NCBI RefSeq assembly: GCF_000312485.1
Contig: NZ_HE997646.1
Span: forward strand, 160,896-224,895
Length of the DNA stretch: 64,000 bases
Direction: 5' to 3'
Origin: Yersinia massiliensis CCUG 53443
Lineage (GTDB): Bacteria; Pseudomonadota; Gammaproteobacteria; Enterobacterales; Enterobacteriaceae
In this document: positions 46,389-57,829 of the stretch, one piece after another
How the letters are laid out: every line of letters starts with the position of its first letter
How positions within the stretch are numbered: the first letter of the stretch is position 1
Program-made: the position numbers and the translations under genes
Notes under the pieces: model-generated
The model's input: the letters and a program-made list of their open reading frames with translations, nothing else
Databases searched by the model: none
Told to the model about the DNA's origin: nothing

Positions 46389-48914
46389 ATGACGCACCTT
46401 CATTTGCCTTTACCGCCCACGCGACGGGCTTTAAGGCTGGCGGTTCAATTGGCGCTGGGGTTAACCGCCTTATCAACGCCAGCCTGGGCCGAGGATTACT
46501 TCAATCCCAGCTCACTTGAAATCAAAGATGCCAGCTATGCCGCCGTTGATTTAAGTATTTTTGCCCAATCGGGTGCGCAGTTACCCGGTACCTACCGTGT
46601 CGATATTTACCTCAATGGCCAGCAGATTGAGACGCGAGATGTCAATTTTGTTGGCGATAACGGGAAGTTACTGCCAGAAATCACCCCACAACAACTGACT
46701 GATTTAGGGGTGAAAGTGGCGGCTTTCCCTGCCTTACAACTGCGGCCCGCGGATTTGCCGGTCACGCAATTAGGGGAATTTATCCCCGCGGCCAGCACTC
46801 GTTTCGATTTCCACCTTCAGCGGCTTGATATCAGTGTTCCGCAGGCAGCCCTTAACAGTCAGGCCCGTGGCTATATTGACCCTAAACAGTGGGATCAAGG
46901 TATTCCGGCACTGATGCTCAATTACAGCCTGAGTGGCGCTCAGAGCAAACAGAATAACCAGCCAGCGAGCAGCAATCACTTTCTGAATTTGCGCAGTGGC
47001 GTTAACTGGGGCGCGTGGCGTTTACGCAACTATTCAACCTACAGCCAAAACAGCCAAGGTGATCGCCAGTGGAATATCCTGACGAATACGCTACAACGTG
47101 ATATTCATGCTATCAAAGGTCAATTCACCCTCGGGGATAGTTATACCCCCGGCGATATTCTGATCGGGGTGCCTTTTCGCGGCGCGCAGTTAGCCTCCGA
47201 TGACAGTATGTTGCCTGATAGCCAGCGCGGCTTTGCGCCGGTCGTGCGTGGCATTGCACAAAGCAACGCTCAAGTCACCGTGCGCCAGAATAACAATGTG
47301 ATTTACCAAACTTATGTGCCACCGGGGGCTTTTGTCATTGACGATCTGTTCCCGACCTCTTCCAGCGGGGATTTAGAGGTCACGATAAAAGAAGCCGATG
47401 GCAGCGAGCGCCAATTTAAGCAAGCATTTTCCGCCGCCCCCCTGATGCAGCGCGAGGGCAGCCTGAAGTATGCACTGAGCGCCGGTCAATATCGGCAAGC
47501 CCGTCAGGGTAGCCCTATGCCCTATTTTGCCCAAACTTCATTGGCTTATGGGATGCCTTACGGGTTTACGCTGTATAACGGCTTCTTATTGGCCGCCGAT
47601 TATCAAGCCGGCGCACTGGGTGTTGGCATGGGTTTAGGCAGTATGGGGTCGGTATCAGCGGATGTGACGCAAGCCAAAACGCGCTTTGAGGATGATACCA
47701 CCCGCCAAGGGCAATCTTATCGCCTGCAATATGCCAAAAGCATTAACGCGACTGGGACTCACTTTTCCCTCGGTAGCCACCGCTACTCTACTGAAGGTTT
47801 CTATGATTTCAGTGAAGCGAATCAGTTAACTGGGGTAGGCAGCATTAACGCTCAGGGGCGCAATAATAACAAACGCAGCCGGACTCAGTTCCATGTCAGC
47901 CAATCTCTGAATGATTTTGGCAGCCTATACCTTTCCGCCTATCAGCAAGATTATTGGCAGCGTAAAGGCATCGAGCGCAATGCCACATTGGGCTACAACA
48001 TTTCGCTGTCTGGCATCAGCTATAGCCTGAACTACAGCTATAGCCAGGCCCCCAATCAGCAACAAAACGATCAGCGTATCAATTTAAGTATGAACATCCC
48101 GCTGAGCCGATGGCTACCCAATAGCTGGGCCAATTACAGCCTCAATAATAGTCAAGGGGGTGGCACCAGCCAGCAATTAGGCTTAGGTGGCAGCCTGCTA
48201 GCAAACAATCAACTGAGCTATAACCTGCAACAAAGTCGCTCTAGCCGCGGCGGTGGCAATAATGGCAGCCTGAACAGCAGTTATAACGGGGCTTATGGTC
48301 AGTTGAGTGCCGGTTACAGTTATGGCGCAGATCGCCGCCAGATGAACTATGGCCTCAACGGTGGCGTGTTGGCGCACCGCTACGGCGTGACGCTATCGCA
48401 ATCCCAAAGCGACACTCTGGTGTTAGTGCGTGCCCCCGGAGCCAGTGGAGTCGGGGTTGGCCGTGGCGTGAAAACCGACTGGCGCGGCTATGCGGTGGTG
48501 CCTTATGCCACGAGTTACCGCCAGAACACGGTGTCACTCGATACCCAAAGCATGGGCGATAACATTGATATGGATATCACCAGCCAAACCGTGGTGCCGA
48601 CACGGGGTGCGGTAGTGCTGGCTAACTTCAAACCTCGCTTGGGCAGCCGCGTGTTGATCAACCTGACTTATCAGGGCAAGCCGATACCTTTCGGTGCCAT
48701 GGCGAGCTTACAAGGGGATGAATCAGACAGCAGCAATAGCAGCATCGTGGGTGATAACGGTCAGGTGTATCTCAGCGGCGTGCCGGAAAGCGGCCAGTTG
48801 CAGGTGCAATGGGGCAATCAAGTTAAGCAGCAATGCCAGGTGAAATTCACCTTGCCCGCCGCTGAGACAAATACCATTTCGACGGTGCGCGTACTAGATG
48901 CGGTGTGCCGGTAA
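46389..48914 (+). CDS. Outer-membrane fimbrial usher (FimD/PapC family)
   Basis: The 841-residue usher forms the outer-membrane pore through which subunits are polymerised. ATG 46389 is preferred over GTG 46380 because it follows GAG at the usual distance. The signal peptide ends in TPAWA. The N-terminal domain begins DYFNPSSLEI, the plug region lies near 230-320 (FRGAQLASDDSMLPDSQRGF, FAPVVRGIAQSNAQVTVRQN) and the C-terminal domains carry paired cysteines (KQQCQVKFTL, DAVCR). The length is standard. Confidence 0.96.
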   Translation: MTHLHLPLPPTRRALRLAVQLALGLTALSTPAWAEDYFNPSSLEIKDASYAAVDLSIFAQSGAQLPGTYRVDIYLNGQQIETRDVNFVGDNGKLLPEITPQQLTDLGVKVAAFPALQLRPADLPVTQLGEFIPAASTRFDFHLQRLDISVPQAALNSQARGYIDPKQWDQGIPALMLNYSLSGAQSKQNNQPASSNHFLNLRSGVNWGAWRLRNYSTYSQNSQGDRQWNILTNTLQRDIHAIKGQFTLGDSYTPGDILIGVPFRGAQLASDDSMLPDSQRGFAPVVRGIAQSNAQVTVRQNNNVIYQTYVPPGAFVIDDLFPTSSSGDLEVTIKEADGSERQFKQAFSAAPLMQREGSLKYALSAGQYRQARQGSPMPYFAQTSLAYGMPYGFTLYNGFLLAADYQAGALGVGMGLGSMGSVSADVTQAKTRFEDDTTRQGQSYRLQYAKSINATGTHFSLGSHRYSTEGFYDFSEANQLTGVGSINAQGRNNNKRSRTQFHVSQSLNDFGSLYLSAYQQDYWQRKGIERNATLGYNISLSGISYSLNYSYSQAPNQQQNDQRINLSMNIPLSRWLPNSWANYSLNNSQGGGTSQQLGLGGSLLANNQLSYNLQQSRSSRGGGNNGSLNSSYNGAYGQLSAGYSYGADRRQMNYGLNGGVLAHRYGVTLSQSQSDTLVLVRAPGASGVGVGRGVKTDWRGYAVVPYATSYRQNTVSLDTQSMGDNIDMDITSQTVVPTRGAVVLANFKPRLGSRVLINLTYQGKPIPFGAMASLQGDESDSSNSSIVGDNGQVYLSGVPESGQLQVQWGNQVKQQCQVKFTLPAAETNTISTVRVLDAVCR

Positions 48915-48986
48915 ATAAACCTAGCGTGCGGGTGAATATTTTTATTCATCCGCTAGCCGATAAAATAACTTATTTCATAGGTCAGT

Positions 48987-50015
48987 ATGTTTTATTCCAA
49001 ATTACTAAAAATCAAAAATAACATTCGTCTCAGTCAATTAAGTCTCATCGGGGGCAGTCTGGCATTATTAATGCTTAGCCCTTCTGCTGCGGCAGTTGAT
49101 TGCATATACGAAAATAATTTTTTTAATATAAAAAAAGAGATTAATTTAGGCCCCAACCAAAAAATACTTCATGAAGAAGTGATAGCAGATGTTGAAGTTA
49201 AAATTTTTTGCAATAAAAATCCAAATGTAGATTTTAAAATCACTTCGAGTATCAATTCGATTCAAAACTTATCTAACGTTTATCCAACCAACCTAGACGG
49301 GATCGGAATAAAATATCAAATAGGCGATCTCAATCATAATCAGTGCAAAAAAGGCACTTCAGGTTCAATAAATAACATGGCTAACACACTTAATTTTTAT
49401 TGTCGTGCTATTACAAATAAATCTCAGATTGATACCCGCTATGATAAAATTATTCTTGTAAAGCTAAAGGACGCTCATTCCGTTGGTAAGATTAGATTAT
49501 ACCCAAATTTTCAAGTGACACAGTCCATTGCAGGATCAACAACAAGCAGGGTTACTGTTCCTACTCAATTATCCGACGTATCAAATGGATTAGCTATTAG
49601 ACGATATGGCTGTACGCTGGGTACACCCAATCTAGTTATCCCAATTGGGCAGGTGAAGTCTAATAATTTTACTGGAGTTCGTTCAACTTTTGGTCGTAAA
49701 GCAAGTATTTTAGAATTAACCTGCTACCCTGGTACCCACTATTTTCTTAGGGTTGATGGCGTTCAAGAAGGCAACCATCCGGGGGTAATTAAATTAACAT
49801 CCGAAGCCGGTGTTGCCACCGGCGTGGGCGTGCAATTATTAGCGAATGGCCAACCGGTAGAATTTGGCAAAGCAAAACAAATGGGCACCTCTGACACTAG
49901 TGGGAATAGTTTTAAAGAAACCATTGATATCACTGCCCAATATTACCAAACCGAAAATAGGGTCACCCCCGGTCCCGCTAATGCTAGCGCGACCTTTACC
50001 ATGACTTATCAATAA
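48987..50015 (+). CDS. Fimbrial tip adhesin or minor subunit
   Basis: The 342-residue protein has a long signal region ending in SPSAAA and then VDCIYENNFFNIKK. Its size suggests two domains: a lectin-like N-terminal half (to about 180) with paired cysteines and a C-terminal pilin domain (RRYGCTLGTPNLVIPIGQVK, ending FTMTYQ). This is the FimH-like layout of a receptor-binding tip. The N-terminal half is much more AT-rich and less codon-adapted than the chaperone and usher, as seen for exchanged adhesin domains. The receptor cannot be predicted. Confidence 0.8.
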   Translation: MFYSKLLKIKNNIRLSQLSLIGGSLALLMLSPSAAAVDCIYENNFFNIKKEINLGPNQKILHEEVIADVEVKIFCNKNPNVDFKITSSINSIQNLSNVYPTNLDGIGIKYQIGDLNHNQCKKGTSGSINNMANTLNFYCRAITNKSQIDTRYDKIILVKLKDAHSVGKIRLYPNFQVTQSIAGSTTSRVTVPTQLSDVSNGLAIRRYGCTLGTPNLVIPIGQVKSNNFTGVRSTFGRKASILELTCYPGTHYFLRVDGVQEGNHPGVIKLTSEAGVATGVGVQLLANGQPVEFGKAKQMGTSDTSGNSFKETIDITAQYYQTENRVTPGPANASATFTMTYQ

Positions 50016-50037
50016 CCCAGCGAACAATCGATTTAGC

Positions 50038-50060
50038 AGGAGTGGGAATGGCTCACTCCT
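50038..50060 (+). terminator. Probable terminator of the fimbrial operon
   Basis: AGGAGTG and CACTCCT form a 7-bp stem 22 bp after the adhesin stop. Only a short TATTTT follows, so its strength is uncertain. Confidence 0.5.
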
Positions 50061-50148
50061 CGCTATTTTACGCCGCCGCAGACAATGCCCCTTCACGGCC
50101 ATCCCCCTATCAAAGACCTGTGTGAACGTATCTATACAGTACTTTCAT

Positions 50149-50166
50149 ATTTCCTCCATTTTTATC
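50149..50166 (+). promoter_or_regulatory. Candidate BaeR box upstream of mdtA
   Basis: ATTTCCTCCATTTTTATC agrees at 13 of 18 positions with the BaeR consensus TTTTTCTCCATDATTGGC as I remember it, including TCCAT. It lies 95 bp before the mdtA start, and baeSR is the last part of the same cluster. Confidence 0.4.
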
Positions 50167-50260
50167 CGGTAAATCCCCGCTAAACTAGTAAGATATCCAA
50201 AAACTTAGGTATGCACTTTGCTGCCGCTACTCAGAAAATCAAAAGGAATTCTCCGCCATC

Positions 50261-51592
50261 ATGAAAGCTCACTCTAAACGCAACTCCCGAGTCTTTATTT
50301 TATTGGGTATCGCGGTGGCGATTATTATTGCTGTATTTCTCTGGCGTCACTTCAGTACAGCCCCCGCGAGCAATGCGACCGGTGCGCAGCCTCAGGCCAG
50401 TGCCGCTGGCCCTGCACGCGCGGGGGGCCGCCGCAATATGCCGATGTCACCGGTACAAGCCGCCACCGCTACCGAGCAAGCGGTGCCGCGTTATCTCACC
50501 GGTTTAGGTACTGTGATGGCCGCCAATACCGTCACCGTGACCAGCCGCGTCGATGGCCAATTAATGGCAATCCACTTTACCGAAGGCCAACAGGTTGCCG
50601 CCGGTGATTTGCTGGCTGAAATTGATCCCCGCCCTTATCAAGTGCAACTGACTCAAGCGCAGGGCCAGCTCGCCAAAGATCAAGCCACACTTGATAACGC
50701 CCGCCGTGACCTGGCGCGCTATCAAAAATTGGTCAAAACCGGCGTCATCGCCCAACAAGAGCTGGATACCCAAGCCTCGTTAGTTCGCCAAAGTGAAGGC
50801 AGTGTGAAGGCCGATCAAGGGGCTATCGATAGCGCTAAGCTGCAATTGACTTATAGCCGCATTACGGCGCCCATCTCAGGCAAAGTGGGGCTGAAACAAG
50901 TGGATGTGGGTAACTTCATCACCAGTGGCACAGCGACGCCGATTGTGGTGATCACCCAAACGCACCCTGTTGATGTGGTCTTTACCCTGCCAGAAAGTGA
51001 TATTCCGGCCATTATGCAAGCGCAGAAAAATGCGCAAAAAAATAACACCACCGTGCCCGTGGAAGCCTGGGATCGCACCAATAAACAGCTGTTGGCGCAG
51101 GGCTATCTGCTCAGCATCGATAACCAGATTGATACCACCACTGGCACCATTAAGCTAAAAGCGCGCTTCGCCAATGAAGATGACGTGCTGTTCCCCAATC
51201 AGTTTGTGAATGCTCGCATCAAGGTCGATTTACTGCAAAACGCTGTCGTGGTGCCAACCGCTGCCGTGCAAATGGGCAATGAAGGCAGCTTTGTCTGGAC
51301 GTTAAACGACGAAAACAAAGTCAGCAAACATCTGGTCACCACCGGTATTCAAGACAGCAAACAAGTGGTCATTACGGCGGGGCTAGACGCCGGTCAGCGC
51401 GTGGTTACTGACGGTATTGATCGCCTGACAGAAGGTGCGCAGGTGGAGGTGGTGACACCGCGCTCCGCTGAAGCAGAGAAAACCGAGGCCGCAGAAAAGC
51501 CTGCCGCAGAGCAAAAAGGGACGCGCAGCGGGGGTAGAAGGCATGCCGCAGAGGCACAAGCTAGCGGCACTCCTGCGGCGGAGAAATCCTGA
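50261..51592 (+). CDS. mdtA: MdtA, membrane-fusion protein of the MdtABC RND pump
   Basis: The 443-residue periplasmic adaptor joins the MdtB/MdtC inner-membrane pump to TolC. It has an N-terminal anchor ([18 protein letters not shown]), a lipoyl half-motif ([20 protein letters not shown]), a coiled-coil hairpin (about 130-195), the second lipoyl half ([20 protein letters not shown]) and beta-barrel domains. A 40-residue tail rich in alanine, lysine and glutamate ends the protein. The mdtB start overlaps its stop by one base (TGATG). Confidence 0.97.
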   Translation: MKAHSKRNSRVFILLGIAVAIIIAVFLWRHFSTAPASNATGAQPQASAAGPARAGGRRNMPMSPVQAATATEQAVPRYLTGLGTVMAANTVTVTSRVDGQLMAIHFTEGQQVAAGDLLAEIDPRPYQVQLTQAQGQLAKDQATLDNARRDLARYQKLVKTGVIAQQELDTQASLVRQSEGSVKADQGAIDSAKLQLTYSRITAPISGKVGLKQVDVGNFITSGTATPIVVITQTHPVDVVFTLPESDIPAIMQAQKNAQKNNTTVPVEAWDRTNKQLLAQGYLLSIDNQIDTTTGTIKLKARFANEDDVLFPNQFVNARIKVDLLQNAVVVPTAAVQMGNEGSFVWTLNDENKVSKHLVTTGIQDSKQVVITAGLDAGQRVVTDGIDRLTEGAQVEVVTPRSAEAEKTEAAEKPAAEQKGTRSGGRRHAAEAQASGTPAAEKS

Positions 51593-54500
51593 TGCAAGTG
51601 ATGCCTCCAACCCCCGGTGGTGGCCCATCACGGCTGTTTATATTACGCCCCGTTGCCACCACTTTGTTTATGATTGCCATCTTGCTGGCGGGGATCATGG
51701 GCTACCGTGCGTTGCCGGTTTCCGCCCTACCGGAAGTCGATTACCCGACGATTCAAGTGGTGACGCTGTATCCCGGTGCTAGCCCTGATGTGGTGACCTC
51801 TTCCATTACCGCACCACTGGAGCGGCAGTTTGGTCAAATGTCGGGCCTGAAACAGATGGCGTCGCAAAGCTCAGGCGGCGCGTCAGTCATCACGCTGCAA
51901 TTCCAGCTTAACTTGCCGCTTGATGTGGCCGAGCAAGAGGTGCAAGCGGCGATCAACTCCGCCACTAATCTGCTGCCAAATGATCTGCCCTACCCGCCGA
52001 TTTACAGCAAAGTGAATCCGGCGGATCCGCCGATTCTGACACTGGCAGTGACTTCCACGGCGATCCCGATGACGCAAGTGGAAGATATGGTGGAAACCCG
52101 CATTGCGCAGAAAATCTCGCAAGTGACTGGCGTTGGTTTGGTGACCATTTCAGGCGGTCAGCGCCCCGCCGTGCGCGTCAAACTCAATGCACCAGCGGTG
52201 GCCGCTTTGGGGCTGGATAGCGAAACCATTCGCACCGCCATCAGCAATGCTAACGTCAACTCGGCCAAAGGGAGCCTCGATGGGCCAACCCGTTCAGTGA
52301 CGTTATCAGCCAATGACCAAATGAAATCCGCCGAGGATTACCGCGACCTGATCGTCGCCTACCAAAACGGCGCGCCGATCCGCTTGCAGGATGTCGCCAC
52401 CATTGAGCAAGGAGCCGAAAATAACAAGTTGGCGGCTTGGGCCAATAACCAACAAGCTATTGTGCTGAATATCCAGCGCCAGCCGGGCGTTAATGTGATC
52501 GCCACCGCCGACAGTATTCGCGAGATGCTGCCGGATCTGATTAAAAGTTTACCCAAATCGGTGGATGTCAAAATCCTCACCGACCGCACCACCACCATCC
52601 GAGCCTCCGTCAGCGATGTGCAATTTGAATTACTGCTGGCGATTGCCTTGGTGGTGATGGTGATTTATCTGTTCCTGCGCAATGCCGCCGCCACGATCAT
52701 TCCCAGTGTGGCGGTGCCGCTGTCGCTGATCGGCACCTTTGCTGCGATGTATTTCCTTGGCTTTTCAATCAATAACCTCACATTGATGGCGCTCACCATC
52801 GCCACCGGTTTTGTGGTCGATGATGCCATCGTGGTGATTGAGAATATCTCCCGCTATATCGAAAAAGGCGAGAAGCCACTGGATGCGGCGCTAAAGGGAG
52901 CCGGTGAGATTGGTTTTACCATCATTTCGCTGACGTTCTCGTTGATTGCAGTGTTGATCCCGCTGCTGTTTATGGGGGATATTGTTGGCCGTTTGTTCCG
53001 TGAGTTTGCTGTCACCTTGGCGATTGCCATCTTAATTTCTGCGGTAGTGTCCCTGACGCTCACCCCGATGATGTGCGCGCGCATGCTCAGTTATGAGTCA
53101 TTACGTAAACAAAATCGCCTGTCCCGCGCGAGTGAGAAATTCTTCGATTGGATGATTGCCCATTATGCGGTTGCGCTGAAGAAAGTGCTGAAGCATCAAT
53201 GGATCACCTTAGGCGTCGCGTTAAGCACACTGGTGTTGACGGTACTGCTCTACCTGCTGATGCCCAAAGGCTTTTTCCCCTTGCAGGATAACGGGCTGAT
53301 TCAAGGCACGTTGGAAGCGCCGCAATCTGTATCTTTCAGCAATATGGCCGAACGCCAGCAGCAAGTGGCCGCCATCATCCTCAAAGATCCGGCGGTGGAA
53401 AGTTTAACCTCGTTTGTCGGTGTCGATGGCACCAATGCCACCCTCAACAATGGCCGGTTGCAGATTAACCTAAAACCACTGAATGAGCGGGCAGACCGCA
53501 TTCCAGAGGTGATTACCCGCTTGCAAGAAAGTGTCGCTGGCCTACCAGGCATCAAACTCTATTTGCAGCCGGTACAAGATTTGACGATTGATACCCAACT
53601 GAGCCGCACGCAATATCAGTTCACGCTACAAGCAACGTCGCTGGAAGAACTGAGCACTTGGGTGCCTAAACTGATCAGTGAGTTGCAGCAACAAGCGCCT
53701 TTCCAAGATGTCACCAGCGACTGGCAGGATCAGGGGTTAGTGGCGTTTGTGAATGTGGACAGAGACAGCGCCAGCCGTTTGGGGATCACCATGGCGGCCA
53801 TCGACAGTGCGCTATACAACGCCTTTGGTCAGCGGTTGATTTCCACCATTTACACGCAGGCCAACCAATATCGCGTGGTGTTGGAACATGACGTGCAAGC
53901 CACACCGGGGTTATCCGCCTTCAATGATATCCGCCTCACCGGCAGCGACGGTAAAGGGGTGCCGTTAAGCAGCATTGCCACCATCGAAGAGCGCTTTGGG
54001 CCACTGTCCATCAACCATTTGAATCAGTTCCCATCCGCGACGATCTCCTTCAATGTGGCGCAGGGTTACTCCCTTGGCGAAGCGGTGGAAGCCGTCACAC
54101 AGGCGGAGCAAGCCATCCAGTTGCCTGCGGACATTACCACCCGCTTCCAAGGTTCAACATTGGCGTTTCAAGCGGCACTCGGCAGCACACTGTGGCTGAT
54201 TATCGCGGCCATTGTGGCGATGTATATTGTGCTCGGTGTTTTGTACGAAAGTTTTATTCATCCGGTGACCATTCTCTCGACCCTGCCGACCGCCGGCGTC
54301 GGGGCATTGCTGGCGCTGATGTTAACCGGCCATGAACTGGATGTGATTGCCATCATCGGGATAATTTTGCTGATCGGCATCGTGAAGAAAAATGCGATCA
54401 TGATGATCGACTTCGCGCTGGCGGCTGAGCGCGATAAAGGCATGACCCCCTACGATGCTATCTATCAGGCATGCTTGTTGCGTTTCCGCCCGATTCTAAT

Positions 54501-54753
54501 GACCACATTGGCCGCGCTATTTGGTGCCTTGCCCTTGATGCTCAGTACCGGTGCTGGCGCAGAATTACGCCAACCACTGGGGGTATGTATGGTCGGCGGC
54601 TTGATCGTTAGCCAAATCCTGACCCTGTTTACCACGCCGGTTATCTATCTGTTGTTCGATAAGTTGGCGCGCAATACTCATCCTCGTGATGAGCATGATT
54701 TACCTGCGCCGCAAGATGGACCAGCATTGCCGAATGGACGGGAATTGCCGTGA
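51592..54753 (+). CDS. mdtB: MdtB, RND multidrug efflux subunit
   Basis: The 1053-residue inner-membrane transporter forms a heteromultimer with MdtC (two MdtB to one MdtC in E. coli), exporting bile salts, novobiocin and similar compounds by proton exchange. The first RND signature is [20 protein letters not shown]. The proton-relay aspartates lie in [20 protein letters not shown] in helix 4, and the lysine of helix 10 in [20 protein letters not shown]. Two large periplasmic loops are present. The stop overlaps the mdtC start by 4 bp (GTGA). Confidence 0.97.
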   Translation: MQVMPPTPGGGPSRLFILRPVATTLFMIAILLAGIMGYRALPVSALPEVDYPTIQVVTLYPGASPDVVTSSITAPLERQFGQMSGLKQMASQSSGGASVITLQFQLNLPLDVAEQEVQAAINSATNLLPNDLPYPPIYSKVNPADPPILTLAVTSTAIPMTQVEDMVETRIAQKISQVTGVGLVTISGGQRPAVRVKLNAPAVAALGLDSETIRTAISNANVNSAKGSLDGPTRSVTLSANDQMKSAEDYRDLIVAYQNGAPIRLQDVATIEQGAENNKLAAWANNQQAIVLNIQRQPGVNVIATADSIREMLPDLIKSLPKSVDVKILTDRTTTIRASVSDVQFELLLAIALVVMVIYLFLRNAAATIIPSVAVPLSLIGTFAAMYFLGFSINNLTLMALTIATGFVVDDAIVVIENISRYIEKGEKPLDAALKGAGEIGFTIISLTFSLIAVLIPLLFMGDIVGRLFREFAVTLAIAILISAVVSLTLTPMMCARMLSYESLRKQNRLSRASEKFFDWMIAHYAVALKKVLKHQWITLGVALSTLVLTVLLYLLMPKGFFPLQDNGLIQGTLEAPQSVSFSNMAERQQQVAAIILKDPAVESLTSFVGVDGTNATLNNGRLQINLKPLNERADRIPEVITRLQESVAGLPGIKLYLQPVQDLTIDTQLSRTQYQFTLQATSLEELSTWVPKLISELQQQAPFQDVTSDWQDQGLVAFVNVDRDSASRLGITMAAIDSALYNAFGQRLISTIYTQANQYRVVLEHDVQATPGLSAFNDIRLTGSDGKGVPLSSIATIEERFGPLSINHLNQFPSATISFNVAQGYSLGEAVEAVTQAEQAIQLPADITTRFQGSTLAFQAALGSTLWLIIAAIVAMYIVLGVLYESFIHPVTILSTLPTAGVGALLALMLTGHELDVIAIIGIILLIGIVKKNAIMMIDFALAAERDKGMTPYDAIYQACLLRFRPILMTTLAALFGALPLMLSTGAGAELRQPLGVCMVGGLIVSQILTLFTTPVIYLLFDKLARNTHPRDEHDLPAPQDGPALPNGRELP

Positions 54754-57700
54754 AATTCTTCAATCTGTTCATTCAACGCCCCGTCGCGACCACTCTGCTG
54801 ACACTGGCTATTACCCTCAGCGGCGTTATCGGTTTTAGTTTATTACCGGTATCGCCGCTGCCACAGGTTGATTATCCGGTGATTGCGGTGCGCGCCTCGA
54901 TGCCCGGTGCAGATCCAGAAACCATGGCCTCATCCATTGCCACGCCACTGGAGCGCGCTTTAGGCAGAATTGCTGGCGTCAATGAGATGACCTCAACTAG
55001 CTCATTGGGCAGTACGCGGATTATTTTGCAGTTTGATCTCAACCGCGATATCAACGGTGCTGCCCGTGATGTGCAGGCAGCGCTGAATGCGGCGCAAAGT
55101 TTGTTGCCGACAGGGATGCCGAACCGCCCGACCTACAGCAAAATGAACCCATCTGACGCGCCGATCATGATCATGACGCTGACATCGGATACCTTCACTC
55201 AAGGCCAACTGTATGACTTTGCCTCAACCAAACTGGCGCAGAAAATCGCCCAGACGGAAGGCGTCAGTGATGTGAGTGTTGGCGGCAGTTCATTGCCTGC
55301 GGTGCGCGTGGAGCTTAACCCCAGCGCGCTGTTTAATCAGGGCGTCTCACTCGATGCGGTGCGCCAAGCGATCAGTGCCGCGAACGTTCGCCGCCCGCAA
55401 GGGTCGGTCGATAGCAGTGAGCAACACTGGCAAGTTCAAGCCAATGATGAGATCAAAACCGCCGAGGGTTACCGCCCGCTGATCATCCACTATAACAACG
55501 GTTCACCCGTGCGATTGCAGGACGTCGCCAACGTCGTGGACTCCGTACAAGATGTGCGCAATGCCGGGATGTCAGATGGCAAATCGGCCGTGCTGCTGGT
55601 GATCAGCCGTGAACCGGGGGCCAATATTATTGCCACGGTAGACAGAATTCGTGCGGAACTGCCTGCCCTGCGTGCCTCGATCCCCGCGTCAATCGACTTA
55701 AAAATTGCGCAGGATCGCTCCCCGACGATCCGTGCCTCACTGGAAGAAGTGGAGCGTTCACTGATCATCGCGGTGGCACTGGTGATTCTGGTGGTGTTCC
55801 TGTTCCTGCGCTCAGGCCGTGCCACATTAATACCGGCGGTGGCTGTTCCCGTGTCACTGATTGGCACCTTTGCCGCCATGTATCTGTGCGGCTTTAGCCT
55901 CAATAATCTGTCACTCATGGCGCTGACCATCGCCACCGGTTTTGTGGTCGATGATGCCATTGTGGTGCTGGAGAATATCTCTCGCCATTTGGAGGCGGGA
56001 GTGAAACCCATGGCTGCCGCCCTGCGCGGGGTGCGTGAAGTCGGTTTTACCGTCTTGTCGATGAGTATCTCGTTAGTGGCAGTCTTTATTCCCCTGCTGC
56101 TGATGGAGGGGTTACCGGGGCGTTTATTCCGTGAGTTTGCCATTACGTTATCGGTGGCAATCGGCATCTCTCTGGTGATTTCCCTGACGCTGACGCCGAT
56201 GATGTGCGCCCACTTGTTACGTGCGCGTCCTGCCGGCGAGCAGCAACGAATCCGTGGTTTCGGTAAAGTGCTATTAGCCATTCAACAAGGGTATGGCCGT
56301 TCACTCAATTGGGTGTTGAACCATACACGCTGGGTGATGGTGGTGCTACTTTCAACTATCGCGCTGAATGTTTGGCTCTATATCAGTATCCCGAAAACCT
56401 TTTTCCCCGAGCAAGATACCGGCCGCATGATGGGCTTTATTCAAGCCGATCAGAGCATCTCTTTCCAAGCGATGCAGCAAAAGCTGAAGAATTTCATGAA
56501 GATCATCAATGATGATCCGGCGGTCGACAATGTGACCGGATTTACCGGTGGCTCCCGCACGAACAGCGGTTCGATGTTTATCTCACTCAAACCGCTGAGT
56601 GAACGCAGCGAAACCGCGCAGCAAATTATCACCCGTTTGCGGGGGAAATTAGCCAAAGAACCCGGTGCCAGCCTATTTTTGGCACCGGTGCAGGATATCC
56701 GCGTCGGTGGGCGTCAGGCTAATGCTAGCTACCAATTTACTTTGCTCGCAGACGATTTGACCGCGCTTCGTGAGTGGGAACCGAAAGTCCGCGCAGCACT
56801 GGCGAAATTACCTGAATTGGCGGATGTTAACTCCGACCAGCAAGATAAAGGGGCAGAGATCGCGCTGACTTACGATCGTGAAACCATGGCACGGCTGGGT
56901 ATTGATGTGTCCGATGCCAATGCCCTGCTGAACAATGCCTTTGGTCAGCGACAGATTTCCACCATTTATCAGCCGTTGAACCAATATAAAGTGGTGATGG
57001 AAGTCGCGCCGCAATATACGCAGGATGTCAGTTCGCTGGATAAAATGTTTGTCATTAATAGCAGCGGTCAGTCCATTCCCCTGTCTTACTTCGCCAAATG
57101 GCAGCCCGCTAACGCACCATTGGCGGTCAACCATCAGGGCTTATCTGCTGCCTCGACAATTTCGTTTAACTTGCCCGAAGGCGGCAGTTTATCGGAAGCC
57201 ACCGCCGCCGTTGAACGCGCCATGACCGAGCTGGGTGTCCCGTCCACGGTGCGCGGCACCTTTACCGGCACCGCGCAGGTGTTCCAAGAAACGCTGAAAT
57301 CTCAGTTGTGGCTGATCATGGCGGCGATTGCCACGGTCTATATCGTGCTCGGGATTTTGTACGAGAGTTATGTCCATCCGCTGACCATCCTTTCCACGCT
57401 GCCCTCCGCTGGAGTCGGGGCGCTGCTGGCGCTGGAACTGTTCGATGCGCCCTTTAGCCTTATCGCGCTAATCGGCATTATGTTGTTGATTGGTATCGTG
57501 AAAAAGAACGCCATTATGATGGTGGATTTCGCGCTGGAGGCGCAGCGTAACGGGAATATCAGCGCGCGTGAGGCTATTTTCCAAGCCAGTTTATTGCGCT
57601 TCCGGCCGATTCTGATGACCACGTTGGCGGCCTTATTCGGCGCTTTACCGCTGGCATTAGGCAGTGGCGATGGGGCGGAATTGCGCCAGCCATTAGGGAT

Positions 57701-57824
57701 CACCATTGTCGGTGGTTTGGTCATGAGTCAATTGCTGACCCTGTATACCACGCCGGTGGTTTATCTCTATTTTGATCGGCTGCGCAGTCGCTTTAGCAAA
57801 CAGCCACTCGCCAGGTTGGAGTAA
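54750..57824 (+). CDS. mdtC: MdtC, RND multidrug efflux subunit
   Basis: The 1024-residue partner of MdtB starts at GTG 54750 ([20 protein letters not shown] after the start). It keeps the helix 4 aspartates ([20 protein letters not shown]) and the helix 10 lysine ([20 protein letters not shown]). It has the same duplicated RND layout as MdtB but is clearly diverged from it, as in E. coli, where both are needed for full substrate range. mdtD follows 5 bp after the stop. Confidence 0.97.
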   Translation: MKFFNLFIQRPVATTLLTLAITLSGVIGFSLLPVSPLPQVDYPVIAVRASMPGADPETMASSIATPLERALGRIAGVNEMTSTSSLGSTRIILQFDLNRDINGAARDVQAALNAAQSLLPTGMPNRPTYSKMNPSDAPIMIMTLTSDTFTQGQLYDFASTKLAQKIAQTEGVSDVSVGGSSLPAVRVELNPSALFNQGVSLDAVRQAISAANVRRPQGSVDSSEQHWQVQANDEIKTAEGYRPLIIHYNNGSPVRLQDVANVVDSVQDVRNAGMSDGKSAVLLVISREPGANIIATVDRIRAELPALRASIPASIDLKIAQDRSPTIRASLEEVERSLIIAVALVILVVFLFLRSGRATLIPAVAVPVSLIGTFAAMYLCGFSLNNLSLMALTIATGFVVDDAIVVLENISRHLEAGVKPMAAALRGVREVGFTVLSMSISLVAVFIPLLLMEGLPGRLFREFAITLSVAIGISLVISLTLTPMMCAHLLRARPAGEQQRIRGFGKVLLAIQQGYGRSLNWVLNHTRWVMVVLLSTIALNVWLYISIPKTFFPEQDTGRMMGFIQADQSISFQAMQQKLKNFMKIINDDPAVDNVTGFTGGSRTNSGSMFISLKPLSERSETAQQIITRLRGKLAKEPGASLFLAPVQDIRVGGRQANASYQFTLLADDLTALREWEPKVRAALAKLPELADVNSDQQDKGAEIALTYDRETMARLGIDVSDANALLNNAFGQRQISTIYQPLNQYKVVMEVAPQYTQDVSSLDKMFVINSSGQSIPLSYFAKWQPANAPLAVNHQGLSAASTISFNLPEGGSLSEATAAVERAMTELGVPSTVRGTFTGTAQVFQETLKSQLWLIMAAIATVYIVLGILYESYVHPLTILSTLPSAGVGALLALELFDAPFSLIALIGIMLLIGIVKKNAIMMVDFALEAQRNGNISAREAIFQASLLRFRPILMTTLAALFGALPLALGSGDGAELRQPLGITIVGGLVMSQLLTLYTTPVVYLYFDRLRSRFSKQPLARLE

Positions 57825-57829
57825 CCGTC

